From Quillaja saponaria (taxonomy: Eukaryota; Streptophyta; Magnoliopsida; Fabales; Quillajaceae), in NCBI GenBank assembly GCA_029379385.1, contig CM055611.1:18856062-18920061 (forward strand): 64,000 nt of DNA, written 5' to 3'. Shown here piece after piece: positions 14,001-25,942 of the stretch. A program made the position numbers and the translations under genes. Position 1 is the first letter of the stretch; the number at the start of each line of letters is the position of its first letter. A model generated the notes under the pieces. The model saw nothing but the letters and a program-made list of their open reading frames with translations. It had not been told where the DNA came from and made no database searches.

Positions 14001-15616
14001 GTATATATTGTATTTACTTTAGAATATCTAAGTTGATTTCAAGTTTTGCTTTTCATGGCATTCAAACAGAGAAGCTCATATCAAAAATTTGTTGACAGTT
14101 ATATTGACACCGTTTTATATCCATAAATAATATTGAACAAAGACGAGGGAATGAGGGCCATGATTCTTATTGGAAGTTAATGCTTAAAATGCATGATAGC
14201 TTTTTCTCAGTGCCATAAGAAATTAAAGACTTGCCCTCTAGGTTTTTCCTATTAATTGCTGTTTTGTAGTAGTAAAATATATAAGGACAAGCATCAGCAG
14301 CTTGTTCTAGGAAAGAATGTTGCTTTTTACATTTTATTGCTTTGTACAGATTTTCTTGCTTTTGTTTATAACTGAATACTTTCACAACTTCACAAGTCAC
14401 AACATTATCTTATTTATTTATAGTAACGACTAATGAATTGCCTTGTTAATTTGCATGTCTGCAACTTTATGTGATCTTCATTTCTGACCTTGCCAAAGAA
14501 AGAATTCAGTATAGTTCAGTTTCCTAAGATGAATGAAAAACAAGGCAGGGGGAATATTACAATGGAAGTGCCTTAGTTTAGAATGTCTAGTGCAGAATAG
14601 CTTTCTATTTCATTCTTATGATGGATAGTTTCCCATTTTAAGACTAGGTTTGTAAGTACATTATGTTCTTCCTTTTAGTTCCATACGTAGATGAAAACAA
14701 GTACTCATGCATTAAAACTTCATTCTCACACTTAGAAAAAGTAGACATACTTGAACTCACGTTGAGTCTTTCAAACAAAGTATTTGGATGTGTAAAAATA
14801 TTCAATGGTTTTATGAACTAAACATTAGTCATATCTTTCTTCTCTTTTTCTTTTGGATACTTGTTCGGTGTCCAAATACATCAGAAAATTTTAGCTACCA
14901 CTACATTAACTAGTTTTGTTTTTGTTTTGTTTTATATTTTTCTTTTTTTCTCTTTTGCTTCTTCAACAGCCTAATTTATCAGTATTGACGTGTCTTATGT
15001 AAAATAAATGCAGTGAAGTTCTCTGTGGAGCTAAACTCCAATTTACTTCTGATGGCACTAGGTGCTAGCAAGATTTTTAAGCTCTTAGTAATACAAAACA
15101 TATTAAAGTTGTGCTATTTCCAAGTTATTCAATATTTCCAGAAAATTAATATTGTTTGAAGAGGACAGTTGAAGTCCAAAGGAATCCCTTATATCTTATA
15201 AGACACTCAAGTGACGCTAATTTGCTTTCTTTGCATGACACTACTTATCTGTCATGAGTTTCGTAAAACCTCAATAAATTCCAAACTGATTGCTTTTCTC
15301 TAAATAAAAATATGCCATGTAGATCTATGGATATAGGATGTCACTTTGGGCGGAACATACGGGAACAGTTGAGGACTGCTTCATGCAACCGGAGAGCCTT
15401 GAATGTGTAAGAAGAGTAAGAACAATGGGTGAGATGAACTGGAAAGAGTTTGCTGCTGATGAGGTAACTGAGATGCGAGCTCACCTACTGAAATACCCAG
15501 TTGAAGTTGATCGAAGGGGTAAGGTGAGGCCTCTCCCTGGACATGAAAACTTCCCAGATGTGGGAGGAAACATTGTTGGTTCGTTTATTGCCATTCAGGA
15601 GAATCTAACAATCTGA
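3363..15616 (+). CDS. PLDB1: Phospholipase D beta (C2-PLD), ten coding exons
   Basis: Hydrolyses membrane phospholipids to phosphatidic acid; beta-type enzymes need PIP2 and calcium. Exons: 3363-5162, 6170-6286, 8303-8497, 9502-9750, 9843-9911, 10026-10173, 11371-11519, 13260-13442, 13749-13946, 15323-15616. All joins are GT-AG and in phase, giving 1133 residues. An N-terminal Pro/Tyr/Ser-rich region (about 1-300) is followed by a C2 domain (about 309-467). The two catalytic HKD motifs are HQKTVIVD (H648, K650, D655) and HSKGMIVD (H984, K986, D991). The conserved IENQYF lies at 841-846, and the C terminus is conserved (FPDVGG...NIVGS). Both HKD motifs are complete, so the enzyme should be active. 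The long Pro-rich N terminus separates beta from gamma and alpha PLDs. Introns 2, 6, 7 and 9 are long (1-2 kb) and hold repeats. Confidence 0.95.
8672..8968 (+). mobile_element. TRIM-like miniature LTR retroelement remnant in PLD intron 3
   Basis: Two related direct copies of about 73 bp start TGTCACAGATTATAACCCA (8672) and TGTAAGAGATTATAACCCA (8895). Both continue through CCTAACAGCTTA and an AGG(A/T)GGAATG motif. Directly after the left copy is TGGTATCAGAGCC (8745), the classic primer-binding site complementary to the 3' end of initiator tRNA-Met. The whole unit is about 300 bp with no coding capacity, as in terminal-repeat retrotransposons in miniature. The repeats have diverged and no clean target duplication is visible, so this is an old or damaged copy. 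Confidence 0.55.
12120..12147. repeat. Poly(A) run in PLD intron 7
   Basis: About 28 consecutive A residues inside the long intron between exons 7 and 8. It could be a simple repeat or the tail of a degraded retroelement; no flanking duplication was seen. Confidence 0.8.
13965..13998. repeat. (TTA)n microsatellite in PLD intron 9
   Basis: Eleven or so TTA/ATT units start 19 bp after the exon 9 donor. Likely length-polymorphic. Confidence 0.85.
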
Positions 15617-16940
15617 TCAATTGATTGTAATTTGGTCTTTTGTTGGCCATCAGAGTGAATATAAGCAGTGTAGAGAAAGGAGTACTGTTTTTGAATGCAT
15701 GTCAGATAGAGAAACCACAGTGATGTATAGTTCTTTTCTCCCCTTGCTGGAAAGGAGAGGAAAATTGCCATACAAGGATACTAACTAATTTCTGAGGTGT
15801 TTACCATTTGCTAGCAATATATTCTAGAAAAACTTATCTTACTGTAGCTCATTTTTTATTTTATTTTTGGGTGTGTATATTCATATCCCGTTGTAAATAT
15901 GTAAAGGGCGAAAATGCTTTGTGTAAAGTATGCAATAACAATCTGCAAATCTGGTGTTTTCTTAATCAAAGCCTTCTGTATCCATGTTATTAAGGCCAGG
16001 GATTTGTGCTAGCGCAATTTTTTCTTTCCCTCTATTTTCTTTCTTTTCTTTTCTTTTCCTGAATCTGTTCTCACAACACATAAACCCCAAGTGTGGTGTG
16101 TGGAGACAGGAAGGAAATTGAAATTCTTGAGAATGGTCCTCATCCTAGAAGCAAAGAATTCATGCTCATATATTCCAACGTAAAATTCATTCTCAAGCTT
16201 TTGGCAGCCTCAATGCTACTTCGTCTATAGATTTTTGTACTCGTACAATTTTCAAATAAAAAACAAGCTAAAACCTTAGGCAGAAAATTTTAATAGTTCA
16301 CTGTTCCCTGTAATTTTTTTTTTCTTTAATGAAGTTCTCCAAAAAAGATGGTATAAGCTTCCTGGAAGTAGATCAAAATAGTGCACTCCTCTCAAAGATG
16401 CAGCTTTCATTATAATTTCTTTTACCTGAATTTCATAGCTGGCAGCTTGTCATCCTCCTTCAATGGTCAAGGCTCACAAGAAATAAAAAGCACTCTTCTG
16501 GGAGCAATGCCTCTGCTTTACATCCTATGGTAATTTCTCTCTGCATTTTCTTGATCAGAAACCACCTTGAGAAAATAAGAAGCAGGGGAAGAAATGACCG
16601 TGGAAACTGCACTCCAAAGCAGTGTGAGGGGTCAACATAGAACAGTTGGTTAGGGTAAGTCATTGGATCTTAAAGATTCTTCAAGTGACATGTAGAAGCT
16701 TGGCACGTTGAGTTTTTTGATCGACTTCCACTCGGAAACCAAGTGCAGCAATTTCAGGCACATTAACAGATCCTTGAAGCTACAGTTCAGTTACTACACG
16801 TTGGTTCTCCTCATTTCCCTCCAACAAGTTTCTCACCGACCATATGCCCCATTCTCTCAAGAATGGATTATCTTCATCAACAACACACTGCTGCAAGAGC
16901 AGCAGGATCCCATTCTTTTGCTACCTTACTTATTGGGCTA
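15617..16940. other. Downstream flank of PLD, no gene seen
   Basis: The PLD 3' UTR and flank. The short open frames here show no family resemblance and codon-like structure is lacking. Confidence 0.5.
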
Positions 16941-16948
16941 AAAAAAAC

Positions 16949-17121
16949 AGGCCCACAATAGAAACATTCCTGAAAAACGCACCGTTTAGTGATCTTGTGC
17001 GTGCATTTATCTGCCCGTAATATTTTTCTCATAGTGATAGGAGGTGAGTGGTCCCCACACAGTGTTACGTTTGGGTCCCACCATAACAGTATCTGGTGTG
17101 GTGACGGGTTGGGGCCCACAC
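16949..17121. promoter_or_regulatory. GC-richer island with TCP-type GGNCCCAC sites
   Basis: In an otherwise AT-rich spacer this stretch holds AGGCCCACA (16949), GTGGTCCCCAC (17048-17058), TGGGTCCCACC (17072-17082) and GGGGCCCACAC (17111-17121). GGNCCCAC is the established binding consensus of class I TCP factors. Whether the island is a distal regulatory element, part of an unseen gene or a repeat remnant is not decided by the sequence. Confidence 0.35.
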
Positions 17122-17129
17122 ACAGCCAT

Positions 17130-19400
17130 GAAATTTTTCCTGAATTTTTTTTATTCCTTTTCTTTTCTTTAATTCTAAAACAAAGATGAAATTTCAAATT
17201 TCCAATTGGAATTACATACTTACATGTAAGAAGTAAGAGGTTTAAGACATGTTTGCTTTATCAGAAAATAAATTCTTGACCTAAAATCAAATTGGTACCT
17301 CAGAAAGTAAATAACCAAACAGATTTATTAGCTATAAAAGTAATTCATTTCATTTTTGTTTTACCTACTAAGAACATTATGAAAAACAGGAAATATTGTA
17401 TGTAAGCGTCAGGTAATACTAATAGAATGTAAATTTATTATTTGGGTTACCCTTTTTTTATAGTAGGTTTTAAATAGAGATCTTCTGCCTCCTAAGCCCA
17501 TCTCAAGTCAATGTCTCATAGTCTAAAGGTTAAACACGTGGCTAACTATTAGCCCGTGAGACAGGTTTAGGAGAGAGGAGATCTCTATCGAGTGGGTTTC
17601 ATCCTTCATGCATATAGATATCGTAAAAGATTAATTGCTTTATAATAATTGATAAAGAAACATAATGCAAAATACTATAATTTGAAAATTCAAATTTTTA
17701 TCTAACTAATTTTTTTTCTCAAATTTTACCATCAGTTGTTATATCTTGTATAATAAATTTGGCTTAACTACTGTTTTAATTTTTTAAGATTGTCTCAGTT
17801 CTCAATTTAGTCCTCTTATAATGTTTTCGGTCTATTAGTTTTATTTTTTAAGATTTATAATTTTTTAATCAAGTTATATTCTTTCATTTTTATGTTATAC
17901 ATAAATAAATAAATTTTATATAATTTAATAATAAAATAACTAAAACAGTTTTACAAAATATAAAAATAATTTATATATATTACTATTTTTATGTCAAGTA
18001 TGATTATTTTTTTAATTTATAACATATAATAAAAAAATAAAATTTGATTGAGAAATTTTGAATATAGAAAAATAAAATTGTCTAAAAAAATTCTTGAAAT
18101 ACCAAAATAAAAACTAAAATAATCTTAAAAGACTAAAATAATAGATAATCCAATAAATTTTCATCATTTCAAAGAGAACTTTTATTTTCATTTAGTCTAA
18201 ATTTTTATACATAATCTAATAAATACAAAATATTTTAAATAGACAATATTAGTCTTTACTCTTTGTCATTCATCATTAATTAAATAAAATAAAAAAGTCA
18301 AAGCAGTCCATATTTTTATTTATGTTTTCTCTCACAAGAGTTCCAACTCTCAATGCCTCTTTATCTTGTAGTACACGAATCCTGTTGCAAAAAGAGATAT
18401 CAGTCCCTCTCGCAAAATGTAATTAATTCAAAAATTAATTGAAAGTAATTTTATGTTTATGTTTGTATCCTTCACCTTTACCCTTATATTTTTATACTAG
18501 TTATAAAAACATAGAAATTATGACCAATTATTATAATAAATAAATAAATAAAAATTATATTTATTCTAGAGACATCTGTTAAAAATCCTTAGAATATTAC
18601 GTGGTTTATTAAGATAATTTATGATTTTAAAAATTGATGAAGCCTTGGTTTGTGCATACAAAATAAAATTGGAAGCCTATGCCTGAGAAGGCTGGATATT
18701 GATTTTATGATGGAGACTAGAGAGGTAAAATTGAGAAGCAAGCGTGGTCGTAAAAAGAATACAGACTTTTTATGCCTATGGGAGGAAAGGAATCATATTC
18801 TTGTTAACCAAGTCCATGGCTTTGACGTTTGACAATTTGCAATTTACAGAAGAGAAAGTTCTTGTTTTGACGTTTGACAATTGAGGGAAAAAAAATGGAG
18901 AGATTAAGAGACATTGGACGTTGTGATTTAAAGGATTTGAATAATTTTATTTTATTTTAATGAATCTATAATTCTGTTTATTTAAAATGAATTATTTTAC
19001 TTGAAATAAAAACTAAACTTATAAAATTCAGTCCAATTATTTTATTTGTATCACATGAAATATTTCTTTTAGTTTAAATATTTTTTTATAGTATTTTTAA
19101 TTTTTTTTTAAATTAAAACTAGCACTGATCAACTAAAATATATAAAGTAGAAAGATTAATTATTGTTTAATGAACAAAATACAAGTTGAGTGAAAAAAAT
19201 TTGAAGGCAGAAAAGTAAAGCATGAAAGGTGAAATGGTGGTGGTTCTTCAAAATTAATAAAATATAAATTTTAATGAATTTTATTTAAATTTAACGTTAT
19301 TTTATTCATCACAAACATAAAAATATAGAGTCGAATTCAAAAGAGTAGACAGAGATTCTTTTGTCCAACGAGACCACACCAGCTTCACTCACATCAGTTA
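17130..19400. other. Very AT-rich spacer, no gene seen
   Basis: Low-complexity A/T sequence. A short stretch near 17500-17610 has more normal composition and a weak B-box-like GGGTTTCATCC, but too little to call a SINE or tRNA relic. Confidence 0.5.
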
Positions 19401-19401
19401 T

Positions 19402-20361
19402 ATGCTTTACGAGAATTTTGGACACAAAGGTCCAATTTCTAATATTTTTAGCCAACAGGGTAGGTTTTGTACTTAAAATGTCAAAATAGAGTAACTTTAG
19501 AAACCGAATTTTGAAAATTCGGTTTCTAGCTCCACATCACACGGGCCCATCAACACATGCCCAAGGCCCCATCCCTACAAAAAACTGAAACCGGATTTTC
19601 AAAATCTAGTTTCAGGCCATACATTTTAAATTAAAAAAATATCATATAAATTTAAAATTATCTAAAATTAAAAATATCATACACTCAAAAATTAAAATTT
19701 ATTATACACTATAAATTTAAAAATTATTATATACTTAAAATTTAAAATTTATCATACATTTTAAATTAAAAAAATATTATTTATTATAAATTTAAAAACT
19801 ATCATAAACTCTGAATATAAAAAATATCATACACTTTAAAATTAAAAATAATCTGGCACTATAAATTTAAAAATTCGTATACACTTTAAATTTAAAATTG
19901 ATTATACACTTTAAAATTTACCATATGCTATAATAAAAAAAAATTATACATTATATATTTTAAATTTTAAAAATATCATACACTATAATTTAAAAATTAT
20001 CATATTTTAAAATTATCATACAATTAAAAATTTTAAATTGAAAGTATATAATAATTTTAAAATTTATAATGTGCGATAATTTTTAATTTTATAGTGTATG
20101 ATATTTTTAATTTTAGATAATTTTTAAATTTATATGATATTTTTTTAATTTAAAATATATAGCCTAAAACCGGATTTTTAATTTTTTACAAGGATGGAGC
20201 CGTGGGCACTGATGATGGACCTGTGAGCTGATAATGTGGAGCTAGAAACTGAATTTTCAAACTTCTGTTTTTAAAATTATCCTATTTTGACATTTTAAGT
20301 ACAAAACCTACCCTATTAACATTAAAAATTGAACCATTGTGTCCAAAATTTCATGCTTTAC
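19402..20361. mobile_element. Foldback MULE-type MITE with 9-bp target duplication
   Basis: A 942-bp element (19411-20352) is flanked by perfect 9-bp direct repeats ATGCTTTAC (19402-19410 and 20353-20361), the hallmark size of Mutator-like insertion. The ends are inverted repeats: GAGAATTTTGGACACAA on the left against the complement GAAATTTTGGACACAA on the right. The inverted similarity runs inward for roughly 300 bp per arm, including a perfect 33-base match (19457-19489 against 20282-20314). The middle is A/T-rich with degenerate short repeats of the type ATCATACACT. There is no transposase, so it is non-autonomous. Transcription through it would give a long imperfect hairpin. Confidence 0.85.
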
Positions 20362-20920
20362 TTAGATAGCGAATATAAACAAATCTTTTCTTCAAAAGCG
20401 TAATAGAAATAGAATAAATGGAGAAACCTATTTTCATTCCCAAGCCACTTTCCTTCCATTTTTTTCTGTAGGTTTCGAACATTTCTTCCTATAGGTTTCG
20501 AATACACAAGAGTTATGTTCTAAATAAATGGTTCTATGCTCTCTCTTCTAAAATCATATCTAATTACATAAAATAAAAAAAATAAAATTGTCTATTTAAT
20601 TTAAAACAGGCCATTCTGTTCTTTATTTGAAAAACAGGAGAAAACCCCGCCATTTGATGTGAGTTTAAAAAATTAGCAGTGAAAAATAACAAGACCCGGA
20701 AAAAAAAAATACTAATTACATTAATATTTTATTTATTTATTCTCTTCCATATTTTATTATTGTGCATAACAGACTTCCAGTACAGACGGAATACTACAGG
20801 GTTCTTTTACATTCAATGTAACAAAAAATTACAAAATTGCGAAATAAAAATTCCAGGCTTCAAGGGCATCTGATTCTTTAATCTTCATCACCATTATTAG
20901 TCCATCACGTTTCCCTCGGC
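20362..20920. other. AT-rich spacer between the MULE element and the TCP 3' flank
   Basis: No gene or clear repeat is seen. Two close copies of a TAGGTTTCGAA motif lie near 20470 and 20502. Confidence 0.5.
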
Positions 20921-21121
20921 CAGAGCACACTTCCAAGTACGCAGGGCCCCATCAACCAGAACCCACGCGTCGATGTTACATATGAAAGCTACCCACGGTC
21001 AACTAGTAACTCCGCGCCACGTGGCTTTTTGTGGACCTAAAACCTCCCCCAGAGAAACCATCAGGGACCACTGTCCACAATGAAAAGGCCGCCTTGAAAA
21101 TAGTGTTAAGAACGGTCCCGT

Positions 21122-21375
21122 AGGGCCCACTCAACCATTTTTGTGGCCCACGATCACCATCACATGACGAAGAGATGAAGTTGGTCCCACAATCAAAATT
21201 TTTAAATTTTTATTAAAAAGTAATGAACAAATAACCTTGCACGATCCACAAAGCCCGGTGGCCCAGTTTCCAGTCCCCAGTCCCCACATCCCACTTTTTG
21301 ATTTGCTTTGCTGAGTGTTGACCCACCATGAAAGCGGTCCTACATTTCCGCCAACAATGGCTAGATGGTCCCACC
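21122..21375. promoter_or_regulatory. TCP-type motif cluster in the 3' flank of the TCP gene
   Basis: Contains GGGCCCAC (about 21123), TGGCCCAC (about 21144), GGTCCCAC (about 21183) and GGTCCCAC (about 21367), all in a GC-richer island (20930-21560) directly downstream of the TCP coding region. The motif matches the class I TCP consensus. Feedback control by the encoded protein is inference. Confidence 0.35.
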
Positions 21376-21560
21376 CTTTAAAATCCTCTCACGTGTGCAC
21401 GTGTTCCCCTCTTAATCCACTCCTCGAGAGAGTCGGCAAAAGCTCGAGCTAGAACCCCACCACGGCGGTAACGGCGGAAAAAACCAAGAATGTAACCGAA
21501 ACTCCACCAATAGACCCCACGAACCCAAAATTTCAGGAGAAGAGATAATATTTTTTGCTT

Positions 21561-22631
21561 TCAATGCTTGGAGGAGCGAGACATGAATTGAAGCTCTTGT
21601 TTATCATAAATCTCCAATGAAAAGTCTCTGAGCATCTGGGTAGTACCAGAGCTTGTGGTTGATGCCATAGAAGGTTTTTCAGGTAATTTTGAAGCTGGAG
21701 TGCTCGTACATGAAGTTGTTATTGTTGCTGAGGTTGGTTGGAGCTGAATAGGCGCAGCTATATTCGTCATGGTCGAGACAAAAGACGAAATGGGTCTTCC
21801 TGAAATGTTAATTAGAGGTGTGGCAGCTGTAGGTATTGCGAAAATTTGTGGCTGGTTTGACGGTCCTGCTATGGAAGCCATGGTTGGGACCATGAAAAAA
21901 GTGCCAGCTGGAACGACGCCGTTTGATGGAAATGCCCACATAGGTACGATTCCTTGCGGTAGTGGAATTGCTTGTTGAGGAGTCGTTGAAATTGTACTCG
22001 TCGTTGTTATTGGGGCGAGGCCGGTGGATACGGAAACGCCTTCGTTTATGTCTATATAGGGACTGTCGGTGGGTCTTTTCCGTTTCTTCTTACCGGCCGA
22101 GTCGCCGGGTTCCGAGTTATTGTTGGTGGTGGTGTTACTGCTAGTGGTGGTGGTTGAAGGTGTAGTTGGTATTTTGAGGGTCCCATTAACGGACATAGCG
22201 ATTGCTGGGACCGTACCGGTTCCAGTAGCGGCAATGATAGCAGGCTCGGCGTGTTCGAGGAGCCAACGAATAGTCTCTCCATCGGACTTGTGCCCGAGTT
22301 CCCGGGTCAGTTGAAAGATCCGGGCGGCACATGTGGCGGGCATTCGGATCCTACGACCACGCCCCTCAACCTTTGTATGCCGGTCCTTCGTGGACGCTCT
22401 CTTCGCCGGCTGAGCCAAAGCTTTACCCCCTTGCATAGAAATTCCCGGCTGCACGTGCACCGCTACCGGCATGACTCGTAGCGCGTCGTCCGATGAACTG
22501 GCCTCCAAATCAAATTCTTCTTTCATTTCCTTCACCTGTACCGTCGCTGTTCCACATCCATCGTTGATTCTGAGATCGTTGTTTTGTGGGTCCTGTTCTT
22601 CTTCAAAATCTTGTTTACGAAACTGACCCAT
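21561..22631 (-). CDS. TCP9: Class I TCP (PCF) transcription factor, TCP9/TCP19-like
   Basis: Single-exon DNA-binding regulator of 356 residues. The start chosen is MGQFRKQDF at 22631. An in-frame ATG 25 codons upstream (22706) would add residues that look like untranslated leader. The TCP domain spans about 77-135: basic region [17 protein letters not shown] (82-98), then helix-loop-helix [20 protein letters not shown] and [17 protein letters not shown]. The short basic region is the class I (PCF) form. The C-terminal half is low-complexity Ser/Thr/Pro with Asn and Thr runs and ends in the conserved [17 protein letters not shown] tail of the TCP9/TCP19 group. It should act in the nucleus on GGNCCCAC sites controlling growth and ageing genes. 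Closest-subgroup naming is from memory and from the neighbour PEX16. Confidence 0.92.
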   Translation of the reverse strand: MGQFRKQDFEEEQDPQNNDLRINDGCGTATVQVKEMKEEFDLEASSSDDALRVMPVAVHVQPGISMQGGKALAQPAKRASTKDRHTKVEGRGRRIRMPATCAARIFQLTRELGHKSDGETIRWLLEHAEPAIIAATGTGTVPAIAMSVNGTLKIPTTPSTTTTSSNTTTNNNSEPGDSAGKKKRKRPTDSPYIDINEGVSVSTGLAPITTTSTISTTPQQAIPLPQGIVPMWAFPSNGVVPAGTFFMVPTMASIAGPSNQPQIFAIPTAATPLINISGRPISSFVSTMTNIAAPIQLQPTSATITTSCTSTPASKLPEKPSMASTTSSGTTQMLRDFSLEIYDKQELQFMSRSSKH

Positions 22632-22760
22632 ATCTGAATTCGGAACAATAGGAAGCAGAGAAAGAGAGAAGCAGCGAGTGGGAGTATATGTATGAATATG
22701 AAGCACGAAAGCAATGAAGCCACCAAATAAGCTTTGGGCACCAACACGTTAAAAATGAGG

Positions 22761-22860
22761 GACTGTCCCACCATGTTTTAGGTGATGAAGAAATCAACGG
22801 CTATCTGTCCCTCAAAACAAGACTTTGGAACCACAGGATGAGAACACGTGGTGGATCCCA
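22761..22860 (-). promoter_or_regulatory. TCP gene upstream region: G-box and CCCACC motifs
   Basis: About 130-230 bp before the start codon lie CACGTG (22845-22850), overlapping GTGGATCCCACC, and a TGTCCCACC motif (about 22765). The G-box is a perfect bHLH/bZIP core. The CCCAC motifs resemble the TCP half-site but are not perfect GGNCCCAC. Confidence 0.35.
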
Positions 22861-22869
22861 CCTTGCAAG

Positions 22870-23615
22870 ATAGTCCAGTTTTCTTTTCTTTAAATGACCA
22901 TGGCCAAATGTGTAAATAACTTTGTCAAAAATACAATTACAAAGTATTTTCAATGAACCAAAAATGTGTGTATTACATTCTCTTTCTTTCTTTCCTTTTC
23001 TTTGAATATTTCTTCTTTCACCCTTTGCATTTTAGTGTGGGTTTGTCCATAATGAATTTTTATGCTTAATTATAGATATATTATCTCTAAGGACACTTCA
23101 TCAATATGTAAATTATTCAATCTAGCTTTAATTTTGTTGATATTATAATTAAGAACTTCTCTATTATTTTCAAAATATAATTAACTCTCCTGAAACTGAA
23201 AATTAAACAAAATATTTAAAATATCCTTGAGTATACTTTTCAAGAAATAAGTGTACATTAAAAATAATTAGAACATATTATTATTCAATTTAAAATGAGA
23301 TATAAATAAAAATTAAACTAAAAATCATTCTTAAAATATATATAGTAAAAACAACTTCATATTCTTTAACAACTTAGTATTTCATTTGTTTTTATTAATT
23401 TTATATTTTATATTTTTATCATAATTTAAAAAATCAAACTAATAGTCATTCTTAAAATACTAGTAAGAACCCACTTCATATGACTATAAATGTATTTTAG
23501 AATATTTTTTTTTCTCAATTTTTTAGAGATTGAGTTAAGTTGTAACTTATTTTTTAATTTAAAAATATTTTTATATTTTTCTATTAATATAATTCAAGAG
23601 ATGTCATACTAATTC
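22870..23615. other. AT-rich spacer upstream of TCP
   Basis: No gene seen; simple A/T-rich sequence and a CTTTCTTTCTTTCC tract near 22982. Confidence 0.5.
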
Positions 23616-23620
23616 ACTAT

Positions 23621-24566
23621 TGGGGCTAATTTGGTACGTGAGAATAGTCATTTCATTCCATGTATGATTTCATAGAATAAATATTATTTCGTTTGGTACG
23701 TTTTTAGCCTCATAATACCCATTCTATTTTAGTCATTTTATTTCGTAGAAGTAGGAATCCTCGGACCCACCTAAAGTGGTGGGATTGCTCATTCCTATTT
23801 CTACATAATTGGTTTAATTCAGTTAAATGACAAAAAAAAAAATTCTATCACATAAAATAAGAAGTTGAATATTAATAAAATAATAATATTATCATAAATA
23901 AAAAATATATATTTATTATTTAATTTAATCAAATGACAAAAATACCTTTCATATCACATTAAAAAAAATATAAAATCATATAAAACAAAAAAAATAAAAA
24001 ATAAAAATTTGTATATAAAATAATAATAAATCAATTCATTTTAGTCAAATGACAAAAATATCATTCATATCATTGTAAATAATATAATTATAAATAATTA
24101 ACTAATGTTAAATAAATAAATTAGTTAAGTAATTTTAAACTAAAATATTAATATTAATAAATAATAAAAATAAGAAATAAGAAATATTAAAATTAATACA
24201 ATTAATAAAAAATTAATTAATTAATAATAATAAATAAATAAATAATATATTTTAAAAAAATTAATTAAAAAATTAAGAAACATATATATTTCTTATTAAA
24301 TTTTTTTTACTTAAGGGATATTTTTGTCATTTTGAAATAATCTAATTTTTATTACTTTATCTATAGAGAAATATTTTGTCATTTTAGCATTATTTTGATA
24401 TTATTTCATGTCTAAAAACTTCATTAAAAATTAATAAATGAAATGAAATGATTATTCTTTACCAAACAATATAATGGAATAATCATTCAATTCTATCTGT
24501 ATTTTATTTTTATTTTTTTTTTCATTTCAATTTCGTAAAAATCATTTATGTGTACTAAACTAGTCT
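23621..24566. mobile_element. Possible degenerate MITE
   Basis: GGGCTAATTTGGTACGTGA at the left and the complement of TGTACTAAACTAGTCT at the right look like diverged terminal inverted repeats (GRCTARTTTRGTAC). A second, inner pair (CGTTTGGTACG near 23691 against CTTTACCAAACAA near 24458) supports inverted symmetry. The interior is extremely A/T-rich. No convincing target duplication is visible, so the class (hAT or Harbinger) is open. Confidence 0.3.
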
Positions 24567-24569
24567 ATG

Positions 24570-25790
24570 ATGAATTATTACAATTTTTCATCCTTTTTTG
24601 GTTAAAACACTATCTAAGTTGCTTTTCTGATTAAAAAAATCACTTAAGGCCTCAATCAAAATTATAACAAAAAATCCCAACCAAAGAGAAAAAGAAAAGA
24701 GAATGATAGAAGAAGGACTATTAATGGAAATGCTGCCTAGGCTCAGTGCCAAGCAGGCGGTAACTTATTTTTTTTGCAGCTGTTTGAACTAACCCCTTAC
24801 GGATGTACAAACTACAAAGGTTCACATAAGTGAAGGCCCACTTTTATTTTTTACAAGGGTAAATTATACTTAAAAGGAAGTTAATAATTTTAAAATGTAA
24901 AAAAAAAATTAAAAAATTGTTGAAACAATTGCTTACGTATCATCACAATGTTAATGTTTTTCTTTTGTTTTTTCCTTCCTTAGCATGAGTTAGCATAAAG
25001 TGAATAATATTAAAAGAATAAAATAGTGAAATTAAAATAAGAGAAAATGTTGGTGCATTCAAATTTTTTTATTTTTTTATTTAACCCACTTGACAATATT
25101 ATTGTTGTTTACCCAAGTATGATTAAATATATCAAAAATAATTTTATTTTTAAAATATGCTTATCACTTACAATTTATGGTCAATCATGAACTGTAGTTA
25201 ACATCATATTTATTTTAAACAAAAATTTTAGTGTTTTTTTTAATTTTTGTTTCAAAAGAAAGATGAAATTTTTATTAAAGGCACTGATAATGAATCAAAA
25301 TATTTTTAAATTTAATATTACAATATGAACCCTTATTTTGTTTTACTAGTTAGAATCAGCCATTTTCTTGCTTTACTCCTATATATAACATAAATATCGA
25401 TATAAGAAATTAATGTCAAATTATTTTTAGATATTCACCGAATGTGTTATAGCCATCCAAAAGTAATTGCTCAAATGAAAACTATATTAAAATCTCTCAC
25501 ACTAAAAAAGATAAATCGAACTAAAAACGCAAAACTCACATAGAGAGAATCATAAAATGATACTGATTTGAGATAGGCTTCTTTAAAAGTAAATAAATTA
25601 AATGAAAAAACAAAATTAAGGCCGCCAGTAAAATCTTGTGGCGACATCCCCTTGTGCAATGGCCTTTTTTGAGGGGCCTTGAAAAGAAAAGGAGGAGGAG
25701 AAAATTAGGAGGGACCACTAGGAAAAAAGGTATATTTTGAAAGGCTTATTGTATAATTTTTTTTGTTTTTAATTTTTAATTTTTCATAAA
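24570..25790. other. AT-rich spacer, no gene seen
   Basis: No supported coding region, RNA gene or repeat boundary. Confidence 0.5.
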
Positions 25791-25800
25791 TATTTTTACA

Positions 25801-25942
25801 TATTTTAGATATAAATCTAATCTCATATAAAATTTATAATATTTTAGATATAAATCTAATATCATATAAAATTTATAATTATTCTTTTTTTTACAAGTAT
25901 TTTCTTATAGTCTCGTTTACAAGTATTTTCTTATAGTCTCGT
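25801..25942. repeat. Two adjacent short tandem duplications
   Basis: A 39-bp unit beginning TATTTTAGATATAAATC occurs twice (25801-25839 and 25840-25878) with one mismatch. Shortly after, a 26-bp unit beginning TTACAAGTATTTTC occurs twice (25891-25916 and 25917-25942). Recent local slippage or repair duplications. Confidence 0.8.

Noticed and set aside
17490..17610. Possible SINE or tRNA relic with a B-box-like GGGTTTCATCC
   Set aside because: No convincing A-box, tail or target duplication.
22052..22481. Several open frames on both strands inside the TCP gene
   Set aside because: Shadows of the TCP coding sequence in other frames.
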